Source of the DNA: Ottowia beijingensis
GTDB lineage: Bacteria; Pseudomonadota; Gammaproteobacteria; Burkholderiales; Burkholderiaceae_C
Assembly (NCBI RefSeq): GCF_013423955.1
Contig: NZ_JACCKX010000003.1
Coordinates: 45,767 to 109,766, forward strand
Length of the DNA: 64,000 bases
Reading direction: 5' to 3'
Each line of letters begins with the position of its first letter. Position 1 is the stretch's first letter. Of the stretch, positions 18,833-28,980 are shown piece after piece. The notes beneath the pieces are model-generated. The model searched no databases and was not told the origin of the DNA. It worked only from the letters and a program-made list of their open reading frames with translations. Both the position numbers and the translations under genes were made by a program.

Positions 18833-19498
18833 ATGTACCTGCCCCCTTACTTTGCCAGCCGCGACGCGCGCCTTGCCGCCCGCGTGATGCGCGAGCACCC
18901 GTTCGCCAGCCTGATCACCACCGACGACGAGGGCCTGCCCTTCGTCACGCACCTGCCGCTGCACCTGCAGCCCCAGGCATCGCCCGATGGGGAAGACGCG
19001 GCGGGCTTCACGCTGCTCGGGCACGTGGCCCGGCCCAACCCGCAGTGGCGCCATCTGCAGGCGCGGCCGCGCGCGGTGGTCAGCTTTCTGGGGCCGCACG
19101 CCTACATGTCGCCGCAGGTGTACCCCGATCTGGCGCGCGTGCCGACGTGGAACTACGTCGCCGTGCACTGCACTGTGCAGGCCACCCTGCTGCCGCACAA
19201 CGATGCGGCGGGCAAGGAGCGCCTGCTCAAATGCCTGATCGGCGACCACGAGCCGGCCTATGCCGCGCAATGGCGCGCGCTGGACGAAGAACTGGCGGGC
19301 AAGCTGCTGCAGGGCATCGTCGCGTTCGAGCTGACAGTGACCAGCTGGCAGTGCAAGCTCAAGCTGAACCAGCACCGGAAAGAGTCGCACGCGGCGCTGC
19401 ACAGCGCCTGTGCCCAGGGCATGCCGAACGAGCGCGCGCTGGCAGGCTGGATGGAGACACTGGGCATGACGGACCGCATCAACCAAGGAGGGAACTGA
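18833..19498 (+). CDS. FMN-binding negative transcriptional regulator, PaiB family
   Basis: 221 residues starting MYLPPYFASRD. PaiB-like proteins have a split-barrel FMN-binding fold and are described in Bacillus as repressors of sporulation and degradative enzymes; in Proteobacteria their role is unclear. Signatures seen: PFASLITTDDEGLPFVTHLP, LGHVARPNPQW, VSFLGPHAYMSPQVY, PTWNYVAVH near the middle, and KLKLNQHRKE at the end. I use the ATG at 18833 because upstream in-frame sequence lacks family similarity. It is followed 3 bases later by a small membrane protein, so the two are probably one transcript, maybe continuing into tadA. Confidence 0.85.
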   Translation: MYLPPYFASRDARLAARVMREHPFASLITTDDEGLPFVTHLPLHLQPQASPDGEDAAGFTLLGHVARPNPQWRHLQARPRAVVSFLGPHAYMSPQVYPDLARVPTWNYVAVHCTVQATLLPHNDAAGKERLLKCLIGDHEPAYAAQWRALDEELAGKLLQGIVAFELTVTSWQCKLKLNQHRKESHAALHSACAQGMPNERALAGWMETLGMTDRINQGGN

Positions 19499-19501
19499 GC
19501 C

Positions 19502-21238
<1,737 letters not shown>

Positions 21239-21240
<2 letters not shown>

Positions 21241-21296
21241 TTTTGATAGCTGCCTGCGCAGGACTGGTCTGCGCAAAAGGCCAATTTGATTTGAAA
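21239..21296 (+). repeat. GATAGCTG-family palindromic repeat, tadA-ldcA gap
   Basis: TTTTGATAGCTGCCTGCGCA ... TGCGCAAAAGGCCAATTTGA. The TGCGCA arms form the hairpin. It touches the tadA stop codon. Confidence 0.78.
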
Positions 21297-21307
21297 GAAG
21301 CCGTGCC

Positions 21308-22288
21308 ATGGCCCATGTCTACGTGTATTCCCCTTCCGGCGCTGTGCGCGACCGCGCGGCTTTCAAGCGCGGTGTGGCGCGGCTCAAGGCGCTGGGGCAT
21401 GAGGTCGAGGTCGATCCCTCGGCACTGGCCAGCTGGCAGCGCTTTGCCGGCGACGACGACACGCGCCTGGCCGCCATCGGGCGGGCCGCGGCCAGCGGGG
21501 CCGATGTGGCGCTCATCTCGCGCGGCGGCTATGGGCTGACGCGCATCCTGGAGCAGATTCCGTACAAGGCCATGGCCCGCGCCATCGAGCGCGGCACGCG
21601 CTTTGTCGGCTTCAGCGACTTTACGGTGGTGCAGCTGGCGCTGATGAAGAAGGCCGGCGCCGTCACCTGGGCCGGCCCGGCGGTGTGCGAGGGCTTCGGC
21701 GCCACCGATGCCGGCGACGCGGCCGAAGGCCATGGCGGGCTGGGCAGTGCGAACGGGCAGGGCGGCCCCGACGAGATCATGCTGGCCTGCTTCGACGACA
21801 TGGTCAGCGGCAGCAGCGAAGGCACGGGCTGGCGCCTGCCCGCCGCGGACATCGCCGCGCTGAACGGCAAGGACGGCCTGGTGGCGCGCCAGGCGCCGCT
21901 GTGGGGCGGTAACCTGGCGATGGTGCTGTCGCTGCTGGGCACGCCGTGGTGGCCCGAGGTGAAGGGCGGCGTGCTGTTTCTGGAAGACGTGGGTGAGCAC
22001 CCCTACCGCATCGAACGCATGCTGCTGCAATTGCTGCACGCCGGCGTGCTGGCGCGGCAGAAGCTGATCGTGCTCGGCCAGTTCACCGAATACAGCCTGA
22101 GCGTCCATGACAAGGGCTATTCGCTGGCCAAGGTCGTCGCGGAACTGCGCAGCCGGCTGAAGGTGCCCGTGCTCACGGGCCTGCCCTTCGGCCATGTGCC
22201 CACCAAGGTGCTGCTGCCCGTGGGACTGCCGGTGGACGTGCTGGTGGAGGGCAGGGAAGCGCTGGTGCTGTGGGGGCACCAGCACTGA
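21308..22288 (+). CDS. ldcA: LD-carboxypeptidase (muramoyltetrapeptide carboxypeptidase), family S66
   Basis: 326 residues; removes the terminal D-Ala from recycled tetrapeptides in the cytoplasm, so it works downstream of AmpG import. The S66 triad is visible: Ser103 in FVGFSDFTVV, Glu in LFLEDVGEHPYRIERM, and His in GLPFGHVPTK. GGYGLTRILEQI is the conserved substrate-binding segment. The gene follows tadA after a 67 bp gap that holds a palindromic repeat. Confidence 0.9.
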   Translation: MAHVYVYSPSGAVRDRAAFKRGVARLKALGHEVEVDPSALASWQRFAGDDDTRLAAIGRAAASGADVALISRGGYGLTRILEQIPYKAMARAIERGTRFVGFSDFTVVQLALMKKAGAVTWAGPAVCEGFGATDAGDAAEGHGGLGSANGQGGPDEIMLACFDDMVSGSSEGTGWRLPAADIAALNGKDGLVARQAPLWGGNLAMVLSLLGTPWWPEVKGGVLFLEDVGEHPYRIERMLLQLLHAGVLARQKLIVLGQFTEYSLSVHDKGYSLAKVVAELRSRLKVPVLTGLPFGHVPTKVLLPVGLPVDVLVEGREALVLWGHQH

Positions 22289-22324
22289 ACCGCAGCGCAG
22301 CCTGCCGCGGCCGGCCGCAGCCGA

Positions 22325-22684
22325 TCAGGCCCGGATCGTGGTGGGGCGCGACACCATGCCCCTGGGCAACATGCCCTCGAACATGGCCGACAGGCTGACC
22401 ATGCGCGTGCGCGCCACCTGCTCGCCATGCAGGCCGGCGAGGGCGGCCATCAAGTCGGCGCGGGCGTACCACAGCGCCAGGGCATCGCCACCGGCACGAA
22501 TGCGGCGGGCGACCTGCGGGTATTGCTGCGCGCCGGGATCGCCCAGCATGTCCAGCATGGCCATGCGGATATCTTCCATCCGGTGCGCCAGGCGCTCCGC
22601 ATCAGGCTCCTGCGGCCTGGACAAGCGGCCATACAGGGCAGACACCCACCCGTGCTTGAACCATCTCATCGGTGTTGTTACCAT
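22325..22684 (-). CDS. Conserved hypothetical protein
   Basis: 119 residues, soluble, largely helical, Met- and Arg-rich (MRWFKHGWVSALYGRLSR...). Segments such as MEDIRMAMLDMLGD and LWYARADLMAALAGLHGE look like conserved helices, but I recognise no family. It converges with ldcA (36 bases between stops). Upstream, an AT-richer stretch (GTTAATAACCAACGGTTACGA, about 22692-22713) could hold its promoter. Confidence 0.6.
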   Translation of the reverse strand: MVTTPMRWFKHGWVSALYGRLSRPQEPDAERLAHRMEDIRMAMLDMLGDPGAQQYPQVARRIRAGGDALALWYARADLMAALAGLHGEQVARTRMVSLSAMFEGMLPRGMVSRPTTIRA

Positions 22685-22929
22685 GAAGTTTCGTTAATAA
22701 CCAACGGTTACGATCATAGCGAAGCGCTTGTGCTGACGCCACCCTGACGCGGCGGACCAACCACGGATTCCGTGAAAAACAACGCGTTCGCCACCCTGGG
22801 CAGCATCATGCTTGGCCCCAAGGGCTGTCGGGTGCTATCATTTTTGAGGCCAATTGCCCGCGGCGAGACAAGGGAATTCCTGCCAATGCAACGGCTTTAC
22901 ATGACCGCTCCCATCGGAAACCAGTCCAG

Positions 22930-23943
22930 ATGAACGTTCGCGCCACCATGGTCTTCATCGACCTCACCGGCAGCACTGCCGCGTATGAAGCGCTCGGGAA
23001 CGCCCAGGTGGCCGATGTCATCTCCAAGGTGACACAGTGGATCGGCCGTGTGTGCGAGGCCCATGAAGGGCGCACCGTGAAGTTTCTGGGCGATGGCGTG
23101 CTGGCGCAGTTCTCGCGCAGTGCCAAGGCTGTCGAATCGGCCATCTTCCTGCAGCAAAGCCACACCGAACGCCTGGAAAAATGGCCCGAGCCGCTGCGCA
23201 TGCGCCTGAAGATCGGCATGGCCTCCGGCGACGTGGTGCAGCGCGACGACGACGTGTATGGCGACCCGGTGAACCTGGCGGCACGCCTGTCCGACATGGC
23301 GGGTGCCAACGGCATCTGGGCAGACGAGGGCGTCATCGCCGAACTGCGCCAGGATCGCGAAGCGGCCGTCAAATCCGGCCACCTCGAACCCGGGGTGATG
23401 GACGCGGCGCGTTACCGCTCGCTGGGCATGATCAACGTGCGCGGATTGACCGAGCCCCGGTCGATCTTCCAGATCGAGTGGAGCGAGGATGTCACGACAG
23501 ACTTGATGACCGTGCGCGGCATGTTGCCCGAGGCGCAACGTGCGGGTGCCGGCAGTGGCGGCAGCATCGCACTGGCCTGGTTCGGCACGACCCGGGTGTT
23601 CACGGCCGCACAACTGCCGGTGTTCATCGGGCGCATTCCGGACAGCGGCTTTGTCGTGAAGGACCAGCGGGTGTCGCGCAGCCACGCGCGCCTGGAGTTC
23701 ATCAACGGTGCCTTCGTGCTGACCGACCTGAGCAGCTTCGGCACCTGGGTGCGTTTCAGCGAGAACCCCGACGCCGAAGTCCAGCTGCGGCGCAACGACT
23801 GCGTTCTGCACTCGACCGGCGAGATCGCACTGGGTGCGTCTTTCAGCGACTTCAGCGCGCCAGTGGTGGCGTTCAACGTCAGCTCCGGCGATTCAGCAGG
23901 CCAGGGGCCGTATCTGTTCGATGACGCGAGCGCAGCAATTTAG
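22930..23943 (+). CDS. Class III adenylate/guanylate cyclase-like protein with FHA domain
   Basis: 337 residues. The N-terminal 180 are a class III cyclase catalytic domain: the metal-binding Asp11 in VFIDLTGST, Asp55 in KFLGDGVLAQF, and the transition-state Asn/Arg region VYGDPVNLAARLSD. The C-terminal 120 are a forkhead-associated (phosphothreonine-binding) domain: VFIGRIP, VSRSHARLEF, LTDLSSFGTWVRF. Such proteins probably make a cyclic nucleotide in response to binding a phosphorylated partner. There is no membrane segment, so it is cytoplasmic. The gene stands alone. Whether it makes cAMP or cGMP, or is active at all, cannot be decided here. Confidence 0.85.
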   Translation: MNVRATMVFIDLTGSTAAYEALGNAQVADVISKVTQWIGRVCEAHEGRTVKFLGDGVLAQFSRSAKAVESAIFLQQSHTERLEKWPEPLRMRLKIGMASGDVVQRDDDVYGDPVNLAARLSDMAGANGIWADEGVIAELRQDREAAVKSGHLEPGVMDAARYRSLGMINVRGLTEPRSIFQIEWSEDVTTDLMTVRGMLPEAQRAGAGSGGSIALAWFGTTRVFTAAQLPVFIGRIPDSGFVVKDQRVSRSHARLEFINGAFVLTDLSSFGTWVRFSENPDAEVQLRRNDCVLHSTGEIALGASFSDFSAPVVAFNVSSGDSAGQGPYLFDDASAAI

Positions 23944-24060
23944 GTAGAGACCCAGATTGATCCTGCTTCACCTCGTTTATTATTAACATAATGCACATCG
24001 TATGAAGTGAAGCCACCGCGTCGGCCACCCGGCCACGTGGTGCAAAGCCGCGTCGAGCGA

Positions 24061-24230
24061 AGCCGCAAGCTGCGCGCCATGTACCGATCACTCGGCGGGT
24101 CGCGGGCCGACTGCGCGAAGCATCTTCACGTCACCGAGCGGTGTTTACGTAACCGGGAAGCTGGTCGCCACGCCATCCCGTTCGCGGCCTTCCGGCTGCT
24201 GCGCATCAGCTTAGTGCTTAGTGGTCTGCG
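24061..24230 (+). pseudogene. Remnant of an HTH protein (VC1465-type Xer recombination activator family)
   Basis: The frame encodes RKLRAMYRSLGGSRADCAKH followed by LHVTERCLRNREAGRHAIPF, a good match to the helix-turn-helix core of the small VC1465-like family. In that family the corresponding motif is HVTERTLRNWxxGxHxIPxxAYxLLR. The tryptophan is replaced by Arg (CGG for TGG), and the downstream half of the protein is gone: the frame runs into the reverse side of the ankyrin gene. I think it is a gene fragment. Confidence 0.45.
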
Positions 24231-24243
24231 CGCCGTCCGGCAA

Positions 24244-24915
24244 TCACCACTGTCCGCGCGGCCCTTGCTTCTGCTGCGACCAGCGCAGCGCCGTTTCCAT
24301 CAGTTCCACCGAATCGCGGCGCTCGGCGCGGCGGGCGAAGTCGAGGGCGCTCAAGCCTTTCTGGTTGCGCATGTGGATGTCGGCGCCGGCTTCGATGAGC
24401 AGTTTGACGGCTTCCGGCGTGCCGTACGACGCGGCCATCATCAGCGGCGTGGTGCCGTTGGGCGATTGAGCGTCGATGAAGGCGTGCTCTTCGAGCAGCA
24501 GGCGCATGATGTCCAGATGACCGCCGGTGGCGGCGTAATGCAGCGGTGTCCAGCCGGGTTTGTTGACGTCGGCATCCCTGGCGATCAGCTGCCGCGCCAG
24601 ATCGAGGTGGCCCTTCAGCGCGGCCATCATCAGCGGGCTTTCGTCCGTGGCGTTGCGGGTTTCGGGTTTCAGCCGCGGCGAATCGATCAGCAGCCTGGCC
24701 ACACGCAGCGAGCCTTCCTGCAGCGCCATGTACAGGCCCGGCACGCCCTTTTCGTCCTTGGTGTTGGGGTCGACCCCGCTGGCCAGCAGGCTGCGCATGG
24801 CGACGTCGTTGTCCTGCTTGATGGCGCGGAAGAAGGCGCCGGAATCGGCCAGGGCGGCGACGGTGAACAGGCCGAATGCGACGGCAGTGATGCTCTTGCG
24901 GACGTTGCGGATCAT
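24244..24915 (-). CDS. Ankyrin-repeat protein, exported
   Basis: 223 residues with a signal peptide (KSITAVAFGLFTVAALA|DSG) and four to five ankyrin repeats: DPNTKDEKGVPGLYMALQEG, ESPLMMAALKGHLDLARQLI, GWTPLHYAATGGHLDIMRLL and GTTPLMMAASYGTPEAVKLL. Ankyrin repeats mediate protein-protein binding; in the periplasm of Proteobacteria such proteins often accompany catalase or metal homeostasis genes, but none are here. Its ATG overlaps the stop of tatD by 4 bases, so the two are translationally coupled. Confidence 0.85.
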   Translation of the reverse strand: MIRNVRKSITAVAFGLFTVAALADSGAFFRAIKQDNDVAMRSLLASGVDPNTKDEKGVPGLYMALQEGSLRVARLLIDSPRLKPETRNATDESPLMMAALKGHLDLARQLIARDADVNKPGWTPLHYAATGGHLDIMRLLLEEHAFIDAQSPNGTTPLMMAASYGTPEAVKLLIEAGADIHMRNQKGLSALDFARRAERRDSVELMETALRWSQQKQGPRGQW

Positions 24916-25718
24916 GATGAAACCCTCGGAAACAAGCGGGTGAAATTGGCGCTGGTGATCTCGCCGATGCGTTCGACCGTGGTGCCGCGCAGCTCGGCCA
25001 GGCGCGCAGCCACGTGCGGCACGTAGGCCGGCGTGTTGACCTTGCCGCGGTAAGGCACCGGCGCCAGGTAGGGTGCGTCGGTTTCGATCAGCAGGCGATC
25101 ATCGGGCACCAGCGCGGCCACCTCGTGCAGTTCGCGGGCGTTCTTGAAGGTGACGATGCCCGACAGCGACACGTAGAAGCCCAGGTCCAGCGCGGCGCGG
25201 GCCACCTCGCGCGTTTCGGTGAAGCAATGAAACACGCCGCCGGCACTGCCGGGGCCGCCCTCCTCGCCCTCTTCCTTCAGGATGCCGAGCGTGTCTTCGG
25301 ACGCCGCGCGCGTGTGTATGACCAGCGGCACGCCGGCCTGCCGTGCGGCGCGGATGTGGGTGCGGAAACGCTCGCGCTGCCATGCCAGGTCGGCAATGCT
25401 GCGGCCGCCCTTGCGCTCTTCCATCTGGTAGTAATCCAGGCCGGTCTCGCCCACCGCCACCACGCGCGGCAGGCGGGTGGCGGCCACCAGTTCATCGACG
25501 CTCGGCTCGTGCACGTCCTCGCTGTCGGGGTGCACGCCGGCCGTGGCCCAGAAGTTGTCGTAGCGCGCGGCCAGCGCCTGCACCGACGGAAACTCCTCCA
25601 TCGTGGTGCTGATGCACAAGGCGCGCGTGACTTGCGCAGCGGCCATGGCGGCGCGCAGTCCGGCCATGTCGCCCGCCAGTTCGGGGAATGTCAGGTGGCA
25701 GTGGGAATCGGTGAACAT
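24912..25718 (-). CDS. tatD: TatD-family metal-dependent DNase/hydrolase
   Basis: 268 residues from MFTDSHCHL. The TIM-barrel metal-dependent hydrolase signatures are present: DSHCHL (two His ligands), AVGETGLDYYQ (Glu), PLVIHTRAASEDTL (His), FHCFTETREVA (His) and LIETDAPYLAP (Asp). TatD-like enzymes are 3'-5' exonucleases. I take Met at 25718 rather than the upstream ATG at 25730 because the family starts at the D-x-H-x-H motif. The order mltG-tmk-holB-pilZ-tatD is conserved in Beta- and Gammaproteobacteria, which supports all five calls. Confidence 0.92.
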   Translation of the reverse strand: MFTDSHCHLTFPELAGDMAGLRAAMAAAQVTRALCISTTMEEFPSVQALAARYDNFWATAGVHPDSEDVHEPSVDELVAATRLPRVVAVGETGLDYYQMEERKGGRSIADLAWQRERFRTHIRAARQAGVPLVIHTRAASEDTLGILKEEGEEGGPGSAGGVFHCFTETREVARAALDLGFYVSLSGIVTFKNARELHEVAALVPDDRLLIETDAPYLAPVPYRGKVNTPAYVPHVAARLAELRGTTVERIGEITSANFTRLFPRVSS

Positions 25719-25842
25719 GCACAAGGCCAAGCGGCCGAACCCGTCGGCGCGCTGGCAGAAAAATGACTGATTTCGATGCTAGCACCGCCCATGCAGGCGC
25801 GCTGTCGGCGCGAGCCGCGTCCGGCCGGCCGCAGCCCCCGCG

Positions 25843-26220
25843 TCAGATGGTCTGCGTCGGTCGGTCCGAGCTCAGTGCGGAGCCGAGAATCTGCTCGATC
25901 TTGACCTTGAGCTGCTCCGACTTCTCGTCTTTCGGAAAGCGGATGCCCACGCCCTGCGTGCGGTTGCCGGTCGCGCGCGCCGGGGTGATCCAGGCCACCT
26001 TGCCGGCCACCGGGTAGCGCTGCGGGTCGTCCGGCAGCGTGATCAGCACGTACACGTCGTCGCCCAGTTTGTGATCGCGCGCCGAGGGAATGAAGATGCC
26101 CCCTTCCGCGAACATCGGGATGTAGGCTGCGTACAGCGCCGCCTTTTCCTTGATCGCCAGCTGGATGACGCTGGGTCGGGGCGTGGACAGGGCGGCGTTC
26201 TGGCTCGGGCTGGTGGACAT
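25843..26220 (-). CDS. pilZ: PilZ-domain protein, type IV pilus biogenesis
   Basis: 125 residues. The stand-alone PilZ of the mltG-tmk-holB-pilZ-tatD cluster, needed for type IV pilus assembly and twitching. Visible: QLAIKEKAALYAAYIPMFAE, GGIFIPSARDHKLGDDVYVL, VAGKVAWITPA and GVGIRFP. The N-terminal RxxxR c-di-GMP motif is absent, as is usual for true PilZ. The start at 26220 (MSTSPSQNAALS) is 17 bases downstream of the holB stop. Confidence 0.9.
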   Translation of the reverse strand: MSTSPSQNAALSTPRPSVIQLAIKEKAALYAAYIPMFAEGGIFIPSARDHKLGDDVYVLITLPDDPQRYPVAGKVAWITPARATGNRTQGVGIRFPKDEKSEQLKVKIEQILGSALSSDRPTQTI

Positions 26221-26237
26221 GACGGTGCAAAAGGGGT

Positions 26238-27241
26238 TCAGCGACGCGAGTTTAGGGCCTGCCGTGCACTGCTGACCAGGAATTCTGTCGCCAAACCGGG
26301 GTTTAAGGGATGTTCGGCGGTGCGTGTCGACTGCGCCAGCTGCTGCCACCACTTGGTGAGCGCGCCCACGGGCAGCGGCCGCTCGGGCAGATCGGCGCGG
26401 TCGAAGAAGCGCGGCGCGGCACCCACCTGCAACGCCAGCAGGTCGTGGCACAGCTTCTGCAGCCGTGCCACGGCTTCGGGCAGTGGCAGATCGGCCAGCG
26501 CGCTGGCCTCGCCCTGCGCCAGTGCCCGTGGCAGCAGTGCCCAGCGGCGCGCGCTGTCCTTGCCCTGCGCCAGCGCCAGGGCTTCGGCCGGCCGCCCGCC
26601 GCCGGCGCGCAGCAGGGCGGCGCCCTCCCCGGCCGCGATGCCCTGCGCGCTCAGCCACGGCAGCGCCTCGTCCGCGTCCGGCCACAGCAGGGTGTGGCCC
26701 AGGCAGCGGCTGCGAATGGTGGGCAGCAGCAGGTGCGCCGCGTCGGTGGCCAGCACGAAGCGCACGTCGCCCGGCGGCTCTTCCAGCGTCTTGAGCAGGG
26801 CGTTGGCGGTGACCTGGTTCATGCGCTCGGCCGGGTACACCAGCACCGCCTTGCCGCGCCCGCGCCCGCTGGTGCGCTGGGCGAATTCGATGGCGTCGCG
26901 CATGGCATCGACACGGATCTCCTTGCTGGGCTTGCGCTTCTTGTCGTCAATGTCGGATTGCGCCTTTTCGGGCAGCGGCCAGCCGCGCGCAATCATGTCG
27001 GTCTCGGGCATCAGCACCACCAGGTCGGGGTGCGTGTGCACGTCGATGCCGTGGCAGCTGGCGCACTTGCCGCACGCGCCCTGGGGCGTGGGGGCATCGC
27101 ACAGCCAGGCGCGCACCAGGGCTTCAGCCAGTTCGAACTGGCCCAGACCCGACGGGCCCTGCAGCAGCCAGGCGTGGCCGCGCTGGGCCAGCAGGCTTTC
27201 CAGCTGGCGCGCAATCCAGGGGCCGGCGCGCTCACAGCCAT
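26238..27241 (-). CDS. holB: DNA polymerase III delta' subunit
   Basis: About 334 residues. Clamp-loader subunit of the replicative polymerase. Seen: [20 protein letters not shown] (P-loop-like), the zinc module [52 protein letters not shown] and LPTIRSRC. One C is missing near 27218, so the ATG at 27241 reads into another frame after eight codons; with the base restored, translation begins [17 protein letters not shown]. It overlaps the end of tmk by about 10 bases. The gene is essential, so the break is almost certainly an error. Confidence 0.9.
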
Positions 27242-27905
27242 CCCCTGCCCTGCACCGCCGCCTGCACGTCGCGCCACACGGCGTCGCGCGGCTGATCGGC
27301 GTCGATGCGGGCGAAGCGCGCGGGGCCTCGCCGGCGCGGCGGGCGTAGCCGGCGCGCACGGCGTCGAAGAAGGCGGCCGGTTGCGCCTCGAACTTGTCGG
27401 GCACACGCGCGCCCACCAGGCGCTCGGCGGCCACGGCGGGTGGCAGATCGAACCAGATGGTCAGATCGGGCTGCAGCAGCGGTTTATGGGTCAAATCGGC
27501 CTCCAGCTCCCGTGTATCCTGCACCAGAAGCTCCAATTTTGATAGCGACTGCCAGTCGAGCCCGCGCCCGCCGCCCTGGTAGGCAAAGGTCGCGTCGGTG
27601 AAGCGGTCGCACAGCACCGCGTCGCCGCGTGTCAGCGCCGGGGCGATGACCTGGCGGATGTGGTCGCGCCGGGCGGCGAACATCAGCAGCGCCTCGGTCA
27701 GCGCGTCCATGGGCTGGTGCAGCGCCAGCGCGCGGATCTGCTCGGCCAGCGGCGTGCCGCCGGGCTCGCGCGTCAGCACCACGGTGCGGCCGGTAGCGCG
27801 CAGGGCGTCGGCCAGCGCGTCGATGTGGGTCGACTTGCCGGCACCGTCGATGCCCTCGAAGCTGATGAACAGGCCCGTCTGCGCCATCGTCGCCATCGCC
27901 GCCAT
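27232..27905 (-). CDS. tmk: Thymidylate kinase with an in-frame palindromic-repeat insertion
   Basis: About 224 residues. Phosphorylates dTMP for DNA synthesis. P-loop in [20 protein letters not shown], the DR(Y/F) motif in [20 protein letters not shown], and [13 protein letters not shown]. Between these last two the chain is lengthened by about 20 residues ([20 protein letters not shown]) encoded by a copy of the palindromic repeat at 27487-27550; ordinary Tmk has a shorter connection there. A frame change near 27312 separates GEAPR from the tail [17 protein letters not shown]. Start: ATG at 27905, overlapping the mltG stop by one base; 27896 and 27887 are possible alternatives. Confidence 0.9.
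27487..27550 (-). repeat. GATAGCTG-family repeat inserted in frame in tmk
   Basis: TGGGTCAAATCGGCCTCCAG ... CTCCAATTTTGATAGC. Encodes about 20 extra residues of thymidylate kinase. The flanks (TCAAATCGGCCTCCAG and AATTTTGATAGC) match the consensus; the hairpin loop has diverged. Confidence 0.75.
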
Positions 27906-28933
27906 CAGTTGCCGCTGGCGGCCGGAGCCGGGGCGGGCGCGCCGCCGCCGCGCTGGTACTTGTTGACCGCACGGTTGTGGTCCTGCAGCGATTCGCTGAA
28001 CTTGCTGCTGCCGTCGCCGCGCGCCACGAAGTACAGCGACTTGGTCTGCGCCGGCTGCACCGCCGCCATCAGCGAGGCCTTGCCGGGCATGGCAATCGGC
28101 GTAGGCGGCAGGCCGGCGCGGGTGTAGGTGTTGAAGGGCGTGTCGGCGGTCAGGTGGCTGCGGCGCAGGTTGCCGTCGAACGCATCGCCCAGGCCGTAGA
28201 TCACGGTCGGGTCGGTCTGCAGCCGCATGCCGATGCGCAGGCGGTTGATGAACACACCGGCGATCTCGGGCCGGTCGCCGGCCTGGCCGGTTTCCTTCTC
28301 GACGATGCTGGCCAGGATCAGCGCCTCGTCGGGCGACTTCAGCGGCAGGCCGGGCGCGCGCGCGTCCCAGGCGGCCTGCAGGCGCCGGTCCATCAACTGC
28401 AGCGACTGGCGCAGCACGTCCACATCGCTGGCGTTCTTGAAGTAGTGGAAGGTGTCGGGGAAGAAGCGCCCCTCGGGTGCCACGCCCGGCTTGCCCAGCG
28501 CCTTCATGATCTCGGCCGGCGCCATGCCTTGCGTGTCGTGCCGCAGATGCTCGGCTTTGGAGAGCGCGTCTCGGAACTGCTTGAACGTCCAGCCTTCCAC
28601 CAGCGTCACCGTCAGCACGATGCGGTCGCCGCGCACCAGCTTGCCCAGCAGGTCGCCCGGCGTCATGCCGCGCGTGACGGCGTAGTCGCCGGGCTTGATG
28701 GTCTGCTCGCCCACCGCGAAGCGGAAGAACGCGTGCAGCAGATCGGCGTTGGTGCGCACGCCGCCTTCCACCGCCTTGGCGGCGGCGGTGCGCAGCGAGG
28801 CGCCCTGCGGCACGCTGATCTCGACCTTCTCGGCCGCCAGCGGCAGCGGCTGCTGCGTCCACCACCAGGCCCAGCCGCCGGCCGCCAGGGCCAGCGCCAG
28901 CAGCAATGCCAGCAATTTGAATAGGGTTCGCAC
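27905..28933 (-). CDS. mltG: Endolytic murein transglycosylase MltG (YceG-like)
   Basis: 342 residues with a GTG start ([16 protein letters not shown]) that begins the single N-terminal membrane helix. Cuts nascent glycan strands at the inner membrane. A LysM-like part ([20 protein letters not shown]) is followed by the YceG domain with [17 protein letters not shown], the catalytic Glu in [20 protein letters not shown], and [14 protein letters not shown]. The C-terminus is Ala/Pro/Gly-rich. The upstream in-frame ATGs lie in antisense ygfZ sequence and are rejected. First gene of the mltG-tmk-holB-pilZ-tatD operon. Confidence 0.92.
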   Translation of the reverse strand: MRTLFKLLALLLALALAAGGWAWWWTQQPLPLAAEKVEISVPQGASLRTAAAKAVEGGVRTNADLLHAFFRFAVGEQTIKPGDYAVTRGMTPGDLLGKLVRGDRIVLTVTLVEGWTFKQFRDALSKAEHLRHDTQGMAPAEIMKALGKPGVAPEGRFFPDTFHYFKNASDVDVLRQSLQLMDRRLQAAWDARAPGLPLKSPDEALILASIVEKETGQAGDRPEIAGVFINRLRIGMRLQTDPTVIYGLGDAFDGNLRRSHLTADTPFNTYTRAGLPPTPIAMPGKASLMAAVQPAQTKSLYFVARGDGSSKFSESLQDHNRAVNKYQRGGGAPAPAPAASGN

Positions 28934-28980
28934 GGGGCTATGAACGTCCTGAAAACGAGCCGGCCATGATAATTCAGCCC

